The notes: a model not told the origin generated them from the letters alone. A stretch of DNA of 64,000 nucleotides from Bemisia tabaci (GCF_918797505.1 NC_092801.1:12462001-12526000); one strand, 5' to 3'; positions 41,660-52,433 are shown, counted from the first letter of the stretch. Numbers and translations: made by a program.

Positions 41660-41911
41660 CTACCGTGCTAACGAAAAACGCCGCATGAGCCTTTAGACGT
41701 TGCCAGATTTCCTTTATTTTAAACCGAATTTACTGGAGAAATTTTGAATATTTTTTTCAAATTTTTCAGGTATTTTTTATAGCAACTTGATTTAACATAT
41801 CCAAAAATTTCACGGGAAAATATGTAGAACTTTCCTGAAAAATACATTTTTTATGCGGAGAATTTTGGCAACTCTCAAATGTTCAAGCGGCGTTTTTCCT
41901 TAGTACGGAAG
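41660..41911. mobile_element. Family A MITE, 4-bp duplication ATTT
   Basis: CTACCGTGCTAACGAAAAAC to TTTTTCCTTAGTACGGAAG, ATTT at 41656-41659 and 41912-41915. 252 bp. Confidence 0.9.
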
Positions 41912-42557
41912 ATTTCCCCCCGATTTTTTGTCGCCCCCCCCCTCAATATCAGGTCCACTCTCCTTCCTACCTCCTTAAAGGGAGTTTGTCTGGCAGTCCC
42001 CTTTTAAGTATTCGGCGTCATTCATGAAAGGCCCTTTAGATCATGGAAAAAATTAAATAGAATAGGAAAATAGGAAGCTACTTAATCCCAACAACGGAGA
42101 TCGACGATAAAAACCTGCACTCTTTTTCAAATCGTGCTTCCATGTATAATGCAATCGGAATCCTCCATTCTCCGACCATGTCACGTAAATTATGAGCAGC
42201 CCCGAATGTGAAAGACCAGACCTGTTGCACCCTATATATTTTTAGTTCAGTCCGTATCGCATAATCCATCATCCATCAGTTCGGTCGGGTTATTCTGAGG
42301 ACCCAGCCAAGGATTATAGAGGTGGTAACTCGTACTCGTATCCAGCATCGATTCAAATCCCGAGTCGCACAGTGGCGCTGGTTCATAAGAGAGGTCGGTC
42401 ACGGTGTGGACTACAATTTCTGGCTCATCTGTGAAAAGACTTGTGTGCATAGAGAAACTAATGGTGCATACGTTGTTTCTAAACTGAGCCAGAAATTGTA
42501 GCTCCTAATTGCAAAGTCCATTTGAGAACTTGAAAAGTCTGAAACGAAACGTCGAAC
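41912..42557. other. Unassigned DNA with a C-like palindrome
   Basis: 42411-42525 pairs ACAATTTCTGGCTCA with TGAGCCAGAAATTGT and is related to 45495-45631 and to the C variant at 51712. A poly-C run lies at 41935-41942. No gene. Confidence 0.5.
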
Positions 42558-42782
42558 CCTGGAAAAAAACACATTGGATCTAGAGTCCAGACTCCTAAAA
42601 ACATCGACAAAAAAAACAATCGGATTTTTGCTTAAATCAAGAACCAAGCCTCTTAATTTGAGCGGATTTCCTTTTGATTTAAGTTTAAATCTGTTTGAAT
42701 CAAGAGTCCTTTTTCTTGTCAATGTTTTCAAGAGTCTGGACTCTAGATCCAATGTTTTTTTTTTTTTTGTTTTTTTCCAGTG
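42558..42782. mobile_element. Family F palindromic MITE
   Basis: CCTGGAAAAAAACACATTGG start and TTTTTTCCAGTG end. The left arm has a deletion in the TTGATTCAATCAG region. Otherwise as in other copies. Confidence 0.85.
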
Positions 42783-43318
42783 AAGTTTGAAAGCAGTTCC
42801 ATCGGCTCTCTTTGCAAGCATCACGCCTTAGATACAGGGTAGGACTGACGCACCTCTGAGGGCGCACACCCTCAGCCGGCGAAGGGGGCGCAATGTGATA
42901 TTCTGCTCAGGAGTATGCGGGAACAACCCCCCCCCCTCTCTCGGAAACGCCAAAATTTTTTAAAAATGAAACTCTACCAAGTAGAATTTTGACGATATTT
43001 TCAGGTTCAAAATCGATTAATCTTACAAAGGAAAATTCTGAAATTGAACATGATAATAAAAGTATCGGAAGAATTGTGAGATGAAAGATGTAAAATCGAT
43101 CAATCAAAGAAAAGCTATTCGAGGCATCCAAGCACTATTATCTCCGGGAAAAACAAGCGAGAGCTCAAGAGATCCAAAATCATGCTTTTGAAAACTGAAA
43201 GTTGGAAAATGAGGGTCACAAGAAAACAAGAAATACTTCAGACCCTGTATATTGTATAAATAACTAATACAATACATTTTAAATTTAAATTTTTAAACGT
43301 TTAAACAAAGTGGGAATA
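42783..43318. other. Unassigned sequence
   Basis: AT-rich unique DNA with a poly-C run at about 42928-42936. No gene. Confidence 0.4.
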
Positions 43319-43326
43319 ATGAATAT

Positions 43327-44125
43327 CAGGGCCGGATTAAGGGGGTGGCCACATGGGCCGCGGCCCATGGCGGCAAATTTTGAAATTTTTTTTAAATGTA
43401 GGTATAAAAATAGTGTATTTTCTTCGAGAAAATACACTAAAAATGGGATTCAGAAAAAAAATTATCAATGAGAAAAGGGGACCAAATCTCCCTTTTCTGA
43501 GAGTATAGTAATTTCTAATTTTGTTGTTTTTCGGTGATACAAGAGACAGCATCTTTAATTAATCGAGTCAAGAGAGGGACTAAACACGCAATTTGGCCTG
43601 GTGCTCAGGGCAGAGAGGAATGATGACGAGGACTTGAGATGAAAAGGAGAAGCCCTCGGCGGTCGGCACGTAACACATATAAGCGCCTACAAGATTGCAT
43701 GAATACTTCACGCATTGTGTCAGACACAGTGCGGTCAGCAGCGGTCGGCGTGAAACGCATAGCGCCTACAAGACTGTAGGAATACCTCCCGCATTGCGCC
43801 AAATACAGTGCGGTCAGCGCGGAGCGGCGGCGGAAGTTAAAATTATTAAACCTCATTTATGTTTGTTCTTTCTTAATTTTTTCGTTCAATGCTTATAAAT
43901 GGAAGGCCTTGTCTACAAAGAGATAGGTTTACGGGACTTAACTTTCGCTAGTAGTGTTGACAGGGCTTTCGCAAAAAATGTGTGTAACACGAGTAAACGC
44001 GTTTTATGCACCCCGCTACCTCCGGCACGTTCACTTGAAGGTTTTATTGATGTTTCAAAACGAATGAGAAGAGGGCGGCAAAATACAGGCGTCCCATGGG
44101 CGACAATTACGTAAATCCGGCCCTG
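43327..44125. mobile_element. hAT-like element, CAGGGCCGGATT ends, 8-bp duplication ATGAATAT
   Basis: CAGGGCCGGATTAAG and GTAAATCCGGCCCTG ends. ATGAATAT occurs exactly at 43319-43326 and 44126-44133. 799 bp. Inside, an approximately 82-bp unit (GCCTACAAGA.TG, GCATTG.GCC, CAGTGCGGTCAGC) is repeated twice at 43659-43825 and relates to the palindrome at 7084. Short frames show no hAT transposase domain. Confidence 0.92.
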
Positions 44126-44133
44126 ATGAATAT

Positions 44134-44520
44134 ACATACTACATAGCTGAAGAAAAGAAAAATGAGAGAAGGGGACAAAATACAGAATACACTTTCCTCT
44201 GTAACTCCTATTAAAGCTTTACGTATAATTTTTAGGCATTTTTTTCCTTTACTTATTTTCTTTTCTCCTTGCTTTTTATTTATTATTCTTTTCTTTTTTC
44301 TCTTCTTCTTTTTTCCTTTCTTCTTTTTTTCTTTTTTTTTCTTTTCTTTCTTTTCTTCTTTTCTTCATTTTCTTCATTATCATTCTAGCAGCCGGAAGAG
44401 GGGCGTATCTGCCAATGGCAGATTGGCCTTATGGTCAGTCCGACCCTGCTTAGATATAATGTGACGAAAACATCAAAATTTGCGATTTTAGTCCAAAATC
44501 CGCGACCGCAAACAACTGCA
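44134..44520. repeat. Pyrimidine-rich tract and unassigned flank
   Basis: 44235-44385 is TC-rich low complexity (CTTTTCTTCTTTTC type). 44390-44450 (AATGGCAGATTGGCCTTATG) looks like a transposon edge without partner. Confidence 0.6.
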
Positions 44521-44776
44521 GCAGGCTGATTGTTCAAACTTATCGCGATAGACAAAGAAGATAAAAGGAGTGTGGTCGGTTGCAATGGGTGGTTCCCATA
44601 GGCGAAGGGAGAAAATGATGGAAATACTATCGGGTTTTTCGTGGGTTGCCGTTAGTTAGTCTCTTGCCTATCTTATTTGTCCATTGCAGTCACCCACCTC
44701 CACCAATAGGATCCTTTCATAACCTTTCTGTCTTCTTTGTCCATAACTTTGTCTAAAAATTTCAACGATTAGCTAG
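44521..44776. mobile_element. Family I MITE
   Basis: GCAGGCTGATTGTTCAAACT at the left and AAATTTCAACGATTAGCTAG at the right. Between them are GAAAATGATGGAAATACTAT, GGGTTGCCGTTAGTTAGTCT and CCAATAGGATCC, the full family order. Confidence 0.82.
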
Positions 44777-46054
44777 CAGGAAAAGCAGAAGAGAAAGTAT
44801 GAGATGAAGAACAATGATCAGAGGAAGACGGAGAAGATGAAAGAACAAAGAGGAGGGAAAGAGGTTTTTATACGACCTCTTTACCTTTTCTCCCCATATT
44901 AAATTCATATTTTTTAAGACAATGTTGCAACCCTGGGAAGGTGAGAGCGGAAAAGAAAGGGGAGGACTCGAGAGCTGCGTTTATGATTGATCATCTGTTC
45001 GAGGGAGGGGGTGGGGGGAGGGGGAGGGGGATCCGGGGGTTGATGCTCTCGTGCAATGGAAGTGGCGAGAACCCATGAGATCTTGATCTACGGCTCTGGG
45101 ATGCTGCTGGTCTGGATTCAACGGTCGGTGGGGTCCAGCGCCGATGTTTCTGGATTCTTGATTTGGGGAAGGAGGAAGTAGGCTTCTCAAAAAGAGGATC
45201 GTCTACGAAAAGCATGGCTCATTCTGTTCCTTTGAATTGTCTCCCCGCCCCCTCCCCCACATAGTGACCCTCCACCTTTTTATGGGGCTTTGAAAGTGTC
45301 GGTTTTTTCGGTAGAAGCTCAATCAATGAATGAAGTGAACAAACGGTAATTCCTCACCCATGAGCTGTACCTTTGAAAGCGTTCAATCCCTTGTTTAACA
45401 AAAGTCAGTGGCGATTCTCGAAAGTCGGCTACAATCTGGTCTTAGAGGGTATAATGGTCTAACGTGTAGTGCTTGGAATTTTGCTGAGGAAAAAGGACCT
45501 TACTTTGCAATTGGGAACCACAATTTCTGGCCCATCCGTTAAAACACTCATGTGCATTGGGAAACTAACGGCACATACGTTTTTCCTAAACCAGAAATTC
45601 TAGTTCCTGATTACAAGAAGTAGTCCGATTTTAACACTTTTGTATGATGCATCGGTCGTAACCTATTATCTCCGGAGTTCCCTAAGATCCAGCTCGGGGC
45701 TTTCGGTTCAAAGTTGCGGCCAGGCCCCATTTTGCGGAGGGTCGGGGGGGGGGGGGGGTGTTCCGGACGACCTTGGAGAGCGGCTTGGACGTCCACTGAC
45801 CGTGCCCCTCGCTTTCCTTTGTCTCCTCCCCTGCCCGTCTCTTACCTCCCTCGTTCGTCCCCCTCCGTCGTGCCCTCTTTTCCTTCTTCCCGAGGTCTAG
45901 CCCAGCATCCTCCCTGCTTCATAAGAGGTCTCGGCACAGTTCCCGGAATTTCACCTTCCGGCATTCCCTCGTTTCCGGCTCCCGTTCCTTGTCGATCACT
46001 CGATCAGTCGCTCCTTAAAATAATACACAGGGTTTCCGGAAGTTAACGTATTTA
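44777..46054. other. Unassigned DNA with a C-like palindrome
   Basis: G-rich at 45000-45035, poly-G at 45737-45752. 45495-45631 is an inverted pair (GGACCTTACTTTGCAATTGG / AATTCTAGTTCCTGATTACA) related to family C variants. 45640-46020 is GC-rich and unique. No gene. Confidence 0.5.
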
Positions 46055-46364
46055 AGAGGGTTGCCACAGTCAGGGAATATCGGGAAAATCGGGAAATGTC
46101 AGGGAATTTTAAGAACTCAGGGAAAACCGGGAATCGTCAGGTAAAATGATGAAAATGTCCGGGAAAAATAGTCAAATCACCCTCATTTCGTTTCTCGAGT
46201 GGGTTTGACGTTTCCAACAACCAATTTTGCCCGAAAACTATTTCTAATCATGTCGTTTTAACTATCTGGCATATCTTTAATTGTCAGGGAATTTCATCAA
46301 AATGTGTCGGGGAAATCAGGGAAATGTCAGGGAATTATATTTTCTAAATTCTGTGGCAACTCTG
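46055..46364 (+). mobile_element. Family D element
   Basis: AGAGGGTTGCCACAGTCAGG at the left and TTCTGTGGCAACTCTGG at the right, with the full family body. 310 bp, one of the most complete D copies. Confidence 0.88.
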
Positions 46365-46996
46365 GCTTAGCTTTCAGGATCGATTTTTCGGCTCAAAGTA
46401 TGAATTTTCTTTTCCTATAAACATATGACCGATAACGCTTCATAAATGAGCTATGCGCCATGCTTTCTTACAGCTTGGAGTAAAAATTGCCTATCCAGCA
46501 AGTAGCTTCGAAAATTCTCAACTTTTAATGTCCTGTTGCGTCAAAATGACGCGTTTCTGGAAAATTTTGTGCATTACCCTTCCCGCTCGATTTTTCGCGT
46601 TCTTTCACACGCCGTTATCCGTTTTTCTATACATCGTATACCGAAAAAGTTAAAGCAATTTTAAAATTCCGGAACGCTCGCGACGTCATTTTCCGAAGAC
46701 GTGTATACGTCCTTGAAAACACGGAAAATGAACAGCGCACTATAAAAATACTCCCCTGTGCAAAGTTTCAGCTACTTACGCCAAATTACGAGGAGTTACA
46801 TCTATTTGGAAGAGAAAAGTGGCAACTTTGGAAGCGCATAGCTTACTGATGAAGCGTTTTTCGAGCATATGTGTTAAGAAAAATCAACCATATTTTTGAC
46901 GGAACGACTGCTCTTACGAGATGTTCACCTGTGCCGTAGTATCATTCTGGAAGCGGAAAGCTTAAAAAATATTACGGAGATTGTCAAGTTATGAGT
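46365..46996. other. Unassigned sequence
   Basis: Unique AT-rich DNA. No gene or repeat recognised. Confidence 0.4.
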
Positions 46997-47005
46997 GTAT
47001 TTCAG

Positions 47006-47535
47006 GTTATAAGAATCTTTGTCCAATGTTTTTGTGTCCAATTTTTTTTGGTCCATTTGACATTTATGTCCAGTAGTTAGTTTGGTCCAAAAGAAAATTT
47101 GTCCTACCTTCTTTAGTCCTCTTTATTACTTTGACTCATACTTATCTGTCCAATGATTATATTTTATTTTTGTCCAATTCATAACGTAGGTAAATGTTAG
47201 AAAAGGGAGTACCGTAAGGGAGTAACGTAAGAGCATGTTGGAAATGAAGGTGGACTTAATAGAATCTGCATACATTTTAAGCTGTTGGTACAGAACGTTG
47301 TAAGTGTCCTCGGTTTTATGGGAACACAGCTTGTGAACTAAAGGCAGGACAACGCCCATAAAAAAGTATGTACAAAGGACAGAAAAAAAACCGATTGGAC
47401 CTAAAACGCAGGGCCATTTTATGGATTGGACCAAAAAATATCGGACCAAACTTACTGGACTAAGTGATACCGGGCAAAATTTATTGGACTAAAATTCTCT
47501 AGGACGAAAAAAATTGGACGAAAATTCCTGAAACC
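47006..47535. mobile_element. Mutator-like (MULE) non-autonomous element, 8-9-bp duplication
   Basis: GTATTTCAG lies at 46997-47005 and 47536-47544. The ends (GGTTATAAGAATCTTTGTCC against GGTTTCAGGAATTTTCGTCC read inward) are imperfect inverted repeats, followed on both sides by repeated GTCCAA/GGTCC motifs. A duplication of 8-9 bp fits Mutator-like elements, and a transposase-like fragment is inside. 530 bp, an internally deleted copy. Confidence 0.72.
47126..47449 (-). pseudogene. Mutator-like transposase fragment (MULE domain remnant)
   Basis: An intact autonomous element would encode a DDE-type transposase that cuts and integrates the element in the nucleus. In this 107-codon minus-strand frame, residues 24-62 (about 47264-47380) read like the start of the MULE domain: a hydrophobic GVVLPLVHKL strand, then KTEDTY, then LYQQLK. 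That matches the usual order of a short beta strand ending in P-L, an acidic K-T-E-x-T-Y turn and an L-K helix. The catalytic acidic residues and the C..H region that should follow are absent. After about residue 63 the reading turns into sequence unlike the family, so this is a deletion remnant. It lies inside inverted ends with an 8-9-bp duplication, which supports the assignment. The start codon is arbitrary. It could still be chance, since only about 40 residues match by eye. Confidence 0.55.
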
Positions 47536-47544
47536 GTATTTCAG

Positions 47545-47918
47545 ACTTTCGCGATGCGCTCATCGTAATTTTTAAGCCATTTTCTGTAAGCGATCTCACT
47601 TCTTTTTGCTCTGGCAAAAGTTTGCAACGGGTCAATTCCCAAGTCACCAGTCACCACTAAACAATGCGAGGATGTCTCCCGTTCTCACTGTGTGAACTCG
47701 GCATTCCGAACACCGCAGATTTACAGAACGGAGTCGGATTCGGATCTGGTGGTGGTTGTTAGAGGGTGGGGATTGTTTATTTTACGGTGGAATCTATTTG
47801 TAGCGGGGCCGAGTGGTGGAAGGATTGTAGCCGTCGTAAATCGCGCAATTAGCAGCCGGCGCGGAGGGTGGAAATCACTTCTCACCCTCGGCCTCCAATC
47901 CACTCCACCCCTACCCCT
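47545..47918. other. Unassigned sequence
   Basis: Unique. Becomes GC-rich just before the family E element. Confidence 0.35.
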
Positions 47919-47944
47919 CGGCGCACAGTGAATCGAGTCAATAG

Positions 47945-48255
47945 CAGGGTGTCTACAAGTCCGGAATTTCCGGAAAGTCCGGAAATAGTGTTGATTTTTT
48001 AAGGGCGGTCCGGAAGTACTGAAAAAGTGCGGAAATTTCGCAAGGAGTCCGGAATTCTGTTTCATTTTTTCGGCATTTTTGTTGCAATTTGAGCGGGAAA
48101 TTCATTTTTTTGAACTTTTTCAAATTTCGTCAAATGGAGTTACTGAAAAAGTTCTGCATATTTCTGTTGAGGAGGTACTGAATTTTTTGGGAATGCCCTG
48201 ACAAAGTACTGGAAAAGTACTGATTTTTAGCCAGCCTGTTTTAGTAGACACCATG
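47945..48255 (+). mobile_element. Family N element, AATAG at both junctions
   Basis: CAGGGTGTCTACAAGTCCGG to TTTTAGTAGACACCATG. AATAG at 47940-47944 and 48256-48260. The body repeats GTCCGGAA and GTACTGAAAAAGT motifs as in the 16360 copy. Confidence 0.85.
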
Positions 48256-48360
48256 AATAGGAGAAGTCGGACGAAATCGCGAAACTTTAAAAGCTTATAT
48301 TTTTAGAAATACGAAACGCAAAAGTTAAAGCGGGGTTTCATCGGGTTTTTTTGGTAAAAT

Positions 48361-48591
48361 GGACGTATTTCTGTCAAACGGAACTGAGTGCCAATTTGAG
48401 TTCCTTTTGAGGAATTTAGAATACCGGATAGCGCGTTCCGTCAAACCTCAAACGGAACTAAACGCCAGCCATGGAAAAGCATTGCGAGTATAGGACGGAA
48501 TGAGCCCGACGCCCGATTCCGCCGCCAATCCAAGCCCCCCTCTACCTTCCTCCCTCTATGGCGCTTAGTTCCGTTTAACAGAAATACGTCC
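48361..48591. mobile_element. Family B MITE, 4-bp duplication AAAT
   Basis: GGACGTATTTCTGTCAAACG to CCGTTTAACAGAAATACGTCC-type end. AAAT at 48357-48360 and 48592-48595. 231 bp, a longer subtype like 49701-49918. Confidence 0.9.
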
Positions 48592-48604
48592 AAATATCCT
48601 TCCA

Positions 48605-48896
48605 GCGGGGCGATTATTGAATTTTCTTGTTTGTCGGGACGACATAGATGACGTAGGTTAAAAGGCGGAGCGTGATTGGTCGGCTATGTCTTATCGCTGC
48701 TTTATCGTGCCTTTGTCAGGTGGAATGATCGACAAGCTAACGGCACCTCTTAAGTTTCTGACAGTATGTCGATCATTCCACCTGACAAAGGCACGATAAA
48801 GCAGCGATAAGACATAGCCGACCAATCACGCTCCGCCTTTTAACCTACGTCATCTATGTCGTCCCGACAAACAAGAAATTTCAATAATCGCCCCGC
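48605..48896. mobile_element. Near-perfect hairpin element, 130-bp arms
   Basis: 48605-48734 and 48767-48896 are reverse complements with one mismatch (GAATTTT versus GAAATTT) around a 32-base loop. The ends GCGGGGCGATTATTGAA resemble family I ends (GCGGGCTGATTATTGAAA), so it is probably a young relative of that family. Transcripts would fold into a long double-stranded RNA. Confidence 0.93.
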
Positions 48897-49006
48897 AGAA
48901 ACACCCCTAAAATTTGAGTTTGTGCCGAAATTAACATTGAAATTTGAAATTTTAGCCGAAAATTTCACGTCCGACCTCTTCCATTAGCTCGTTCCAGTGT
49001 GCGGCG

Positions 49007-49285
49007 CCGGGCAACTTTGTTACTCTGACTTTTTCGAGCTCCTTTCAACTTCAACTTCAACCATTCTCGACTGCCCTCTCGATTCACCCGCCGGCCGCGG
49101 TGGCCTTTTCCGCTGAAAATAATTCAAACCAAGTGTGCTCGCACTCATGAGCACCCGCGTTTGCATGCTCATTTCCTGCGGCGGCGATGCGATGCCCTTC
49201 CTATTAGTCCGGCGTAATGCGGAGAGTTTTTACTTCCCCCATCTTCGATCCCTGAATCCCGCTGTCCGAGAAAGTTACTGTTTTC
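49007..49285. other. Unassigned GC-moderate sequence
   Basis: No gene or repeat recognised. A 65-codon frame at 49135-49332 runs into the K element and is not supported. Confidence 0.35.
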
Positions 49286-49447
49286 CAGTGGCGTGGCGTG
49301 AATTGCGATGTATCGATTGTTATGCCATTTAAACCTATGGTAAAGAATCGATTATTAAGGTGTTCGCTGCGAATACCCTGTTTATCGATCCTTTTCCATG
49401 GGTTTAAATGGCATAACAATCGATACATCGCAATTCACACGCCACTG
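49286..49447. mobile_element. Family K palindromic MITE, 6-bp duplication GTTTTC
   Basis: CAGTGGCGTGGCGTGAATTG to CAATTCACACGCCACTG. GTTTTC at 49280-49285 and 49448-49453. The arms hold ATCGATTGTTATGCCATTTA in inverse around TTCGCTGCGAA. 162 bp. Confidence 0.88.
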
Positions 49448-49503
49448 GTTTTCGTTGCCTTGTCTGTTTCAACCCCGGTATTTAGCTTCCGTTCCACATT
49501 CCA

Positions 49504-49700
49504 CAGGGTTGTCACAGTCAAGGAATACCGGGAAATGTCACGGAATTTTGAAAAGTCAGGGAAATTACGAAAAGGTTAGGGAAAATTTGTCAAATCACCT
49601 TTCTTTGCTCTTTGGAATAGGTTTAAGGTTTCGAACAACGAATTTTGCCCGAAAAATGTTTTCAGTTATGTCCTCTTAACCATCTGTCTTATCTTCAATT
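49504..49700 (+). mobile_element. Family D element truncated at a family B insertion
   Basis: CAGGGTTGTCACAGTCAAGG start. The body proceeds to CTGTCTTATCTTCAATT, where family B begins. The D right end is not found beyond it. Confidence 0.8.
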
Positions 49701-49918
49701 GGACGTATTTCTGTCAAACGGAACTAAGCGCCAAATTGAGTTCCTTTTGAAGATTTAAGAATCCCGGATAGCGCGTTCTGTCAAACGGACCTAGCGCCAC
49801 GGAAAAGCATTGCGAGTATAGGAGGAGCGAGCATCGCGTTTCGCAACACCCGCCAATCCAAGCCCCCTCTCATTTCCTCCCCCTATGCCGCTTAGGTCCG
49901 TTTGATAGAAATACGTCC
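49701..49918. mobile_element. Family B MITE, long subtype
   Basis: GGACGTATTTCTGTCAAACG to GATAGAAATACGTCC. AATT before and AATG after agree at 3 of 4. Shares TGAGTTCCTTTTGA and AAGCATTGCGAGTATAGGA with the 48361 copy. Confidence 0.85.
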
Positions 49919-50533
49919 AATGGGTCACTAAACCTTGTTTATTTTATTGAATATTCTGAAAGTACAATGTGAGTAGATAACGTGGTGATTTTTCCGCATT
50001 TTTATGGAGCCGAAATCGCGGAGAAACCCGCTTTTGAAAAATCTAAAAACTGCAAGACATTTCAAACGCACCCGAATGGCGGGAAACTGACGGTGTTGAC
50101 GCACTGCGGTAGTCATATCGCAATCTTCTCTCATTTTCCTCTGATGTTTGTTAAAATAAAACGTGTTTCAATGTGGAATTGTTGCTCGTTTATTACAGCT
50201 AACATATGAATGAGATTCAAGTCTTGAATTCAAAAGATATAATTTCGACTTTAGTATTGTTTTCATATACAAGAGAAGAGTATATAGACATTTGACGGAA
50301 GTCGTGGAAACCCGTGCCCGCTTCTGATTGGTGCCGGATGACATCATTCGGCGCGGCGCGAATCCGGGGCGTTTTAAATTTGCGTATAAGTTGAGCGATT
50401 TAAACTGCGCATTTCTCGGTTATTGAGTTACTTGTCCGCGTTTTTAATGTGCGCATCGTGTTCTACGCGTCATTTTCCTTCAGAAAACTATATTCGCAAG
50501 TCAAAATTCGTTCATGGTTAGTAGTGACCCATT
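49919..50533. mobile_element. Possible MITE with AATGGGTCACTA ends
   Basis: AATGGGTCACTA at the left and TAGTGACCCATT at the right are exact inverse 11-12-mers. The right interior (GCATCGTGTTCTACGCGTCA) is diverged from the 33457 element (GCATCGTGTTTTACGTAAAA). The left end abuts family B directly. Inner pairing is poor, so this is tentative. Confidence 0.5.
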
Positions 50534-51072
50534 GATCTAGGGACGGCTCCCAATCAATCAGGAAACAGAAGCGCCCGTAGGAGGCCGAGCCGCGTATATG
50601 CCAACCGAAGTGTCAACACTTTCGTTCCACTTTATTCTTTCTAAATCTAGATGCTCGGCACGGTGTCACTACTTTCTCCCGAGTCCCTGTTTCCCGGAAC
50701 GGTCCCGACGTAGAACGGGTATGGAGAAGGACAATAGGCGATTCCACACTCCACAGGGCGGCCTTATTTTCATAGTGATGAGGTCCCTTTTTAAATTGGT
50801 CCAACGGCTCCGACTCGCCGCGTCGCGCCGGTGTTTACATTTAAATATTGATGCGTCCGGGCCAATCAGGCGTGTCCATGTCCCGGGCCCGCGTCGGGCC
50901 CGAAAGGAAATCCACACGAAGTCCACTCCGAGTCTTGAGCACAAGAGTCGTTGTCAGTTAATATTGACAATGAGCGGCGTTGCCGCGTGGTGCTTGAATT
51001 TATTTTTCACGAGAAGGGCGTAGCTTTACAGTAAGAAAAAGTTACCGACATTTTGTGTCAAGATGGGAAGTG
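50534..51072. other. GC-rich unique segment
   Basis: 50680-50960 is CpG-rich. Open frames on both strands (141 and 91 codons) show no domain. Confidence 0.35.
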
Positions 51073-51265
51073 AAACCTATCAGTGGCGGATCCAGAGAGC
51101 CAGAGGCGGATTCAGCAATTTGGTAACACCGGATTTTCTCAATTTAAACCTATGCTAAGTAATCGATCCTTTTCGGAGCACCTGGCCCCTCCAAGAATCG
51201 ATACATTTCCATAGTTTTAAATGGAGGAAAGACAATGTTGCCAACTTGCTGGATCCGCCAATGCA
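51073..51265. repeat. Palindromic element with GTGGCGGATCCAG ends
   Basis: CAGTGGCGGATCCAGAG and TTGCTGGATCCGCCAATG oppose each other. The interior has TTTAAACCTATGCTAAGTAA and CATAGTTTTAAATGG, a family K-like layout with different termini. Confidence 0.65.
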
Positions 51266-51500
51266 GAGAGCTGAGGACATTTCGAACCCCCTTCCCCTCC
51301 ACCTCTTCCATCATTTGGGAACGGGAAACTTGAGAAATTTTACCCATTACACCCGATTCTTTGTGAACATTTGATTCAGAGATGAAGAGCATCGAAAAAG
51401 GCGCAAAATGTACGAAAAGACAGCAGAAATTTTACTTTCAAAGACGAAATAACTAAGCAATTTCTGCTAAGTCGCCATTTTGGTCTCACCGTTGAAATAT

Positions 51501-51990
51501 GGACGTTTTTATGTTAAAAATGAACTATGTGCAAGTGGAAAGATAGAGTGTGCTCGCGGTGAGCTGGATAAGATACAACGTAGAAGTAGATCGATATAGT
51601 TCCTTTTGAGAAAACAAAAAACGGGATTTTACATCAAATCAAAAGGAACTGAGGGCTAACTCGTGAGCCGTGGACATGTGACAAGAGTGTTGTGGACAGG
51701 GCTCATGAGTTGGATTGCATTTTGCAATAAGGAACCACTATCTCTGGCTCTTCCATTAAAACACCTTTCTGTGTAGGAAAACCAATGCCATATATGTTGT
51801 TTGTAAAATGAGCCAGTAATAGTGGTTCCTTATTGCAAAATGTGGTCCAGTTAATGCTCGACGACGGCGACTTCTTCGCCGCTGACGTCACTGGCGCTTT
51901 AAAATTCCCATTCATCCTCATGCCCCTCAATTAACGAGCACACTCCATCTTTCCACTTGCACTTCCGTTCCATCCAGCATAAATACGTCT
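51501..51990. mobile_element. Family B-type element, 4-bp duplication ATAT, containing a C variant
   Basis: GGACGTTTTTATGTTAAAAA at the left and CAGCATAAATACGTCT at the right, with ATAT on both sides (51497-51500, 51991-51994). Arms: TGTGCAAGTGGAAAGATAGA / TCTTTCCACTTGCAC. The C variant at 51712-51848 sits inside. Confidence 0.82.
51712..51848. mobile_element. Family C variant, 4-bp duplication AGTT
   Basis: GGATTGCATTTTGCAATAAG to TTATTGCAAAATGTGGTCC, AGTT at 51708-51711 and 51849-51852. The short interior pairs CTCTGGCTCTTCCATTAAAA-like sequence with its inverse. 137 bp. Confidence 0.87.
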
Positions 51991-52190
51991 ATATTATAAT
52001 CCACCCTTGGACCAAACTTAGAAAATGTTACATTCTGCATCGATTGCGATTGTTATTGAGTAACATTGTAGATCTGATCGTGGGCACATGTTGACAGCCA
52101 CGCCGGGAGATCCAGTTTCCGCGCCCGGTCGGGTCGGGTCTCAAATTTATTCATAATGGCCCCGGCCGCGGCCCTTGGCTCTCATCCCGT

Positions 52191-52433
52191 GCCGCACAGT
52201 GGATCGAGTCAATAAGACAGGTCGAACACGATATTTTTGACTAAAACTGCGAATTTTAACGTTTCATTTCATCACATTTTAAATTTCAAGGGGTGCCAAA
52301 TGAAGAAAATTTCACGAGGAAACCACTGGAACCACTTTTAGAACCTCAAAGTTCTGTATAAACGGAGTTATAGGCGTTTAAAGATTCTGAATTTTGTCCG
52401 ACTTCTCCTATCGACTCGATCCACTGTGCGACG
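52191..52433 (+). mobile_element. Family E element, uninterrupted reference copy
   Basis: CCGCACAGTGGATCGAGTCA to CGACTCGATCCACTGTGCGA, about 24-bp inverted ends. The interior CTAAAACTGCGAATTTTAAC and GGAGTTATAGGCGTTTAAAG shows the sequence that is interrupted in the other E copies. 243 bp, non-coding. Confidence 0.9.

Larger units (their letters stand above)
47919..49006 (+). mobile_element. Family E element with three nested insertions
   Basis: The left end GGCGCACAGTGAATCGAGTC is at 47919 and the right end CACGTCCGACCTCTTCC with CCAGTGTGCGGC is at about 49006. In between sit a family N element (47945-48255), a family B element (48361-48591) and a long hairpin (48605-48896). Removing them leaves a roughly 250-bp element like the intact copy at 52191-52433. 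Confidence 0.88.

Noticed and set aside
43327..44125. Autonomous hAT transposon
   Set aside because: Ends and 8-bp duplication are right, but 799 bp is too short and the inner frames lack any transposase signature.
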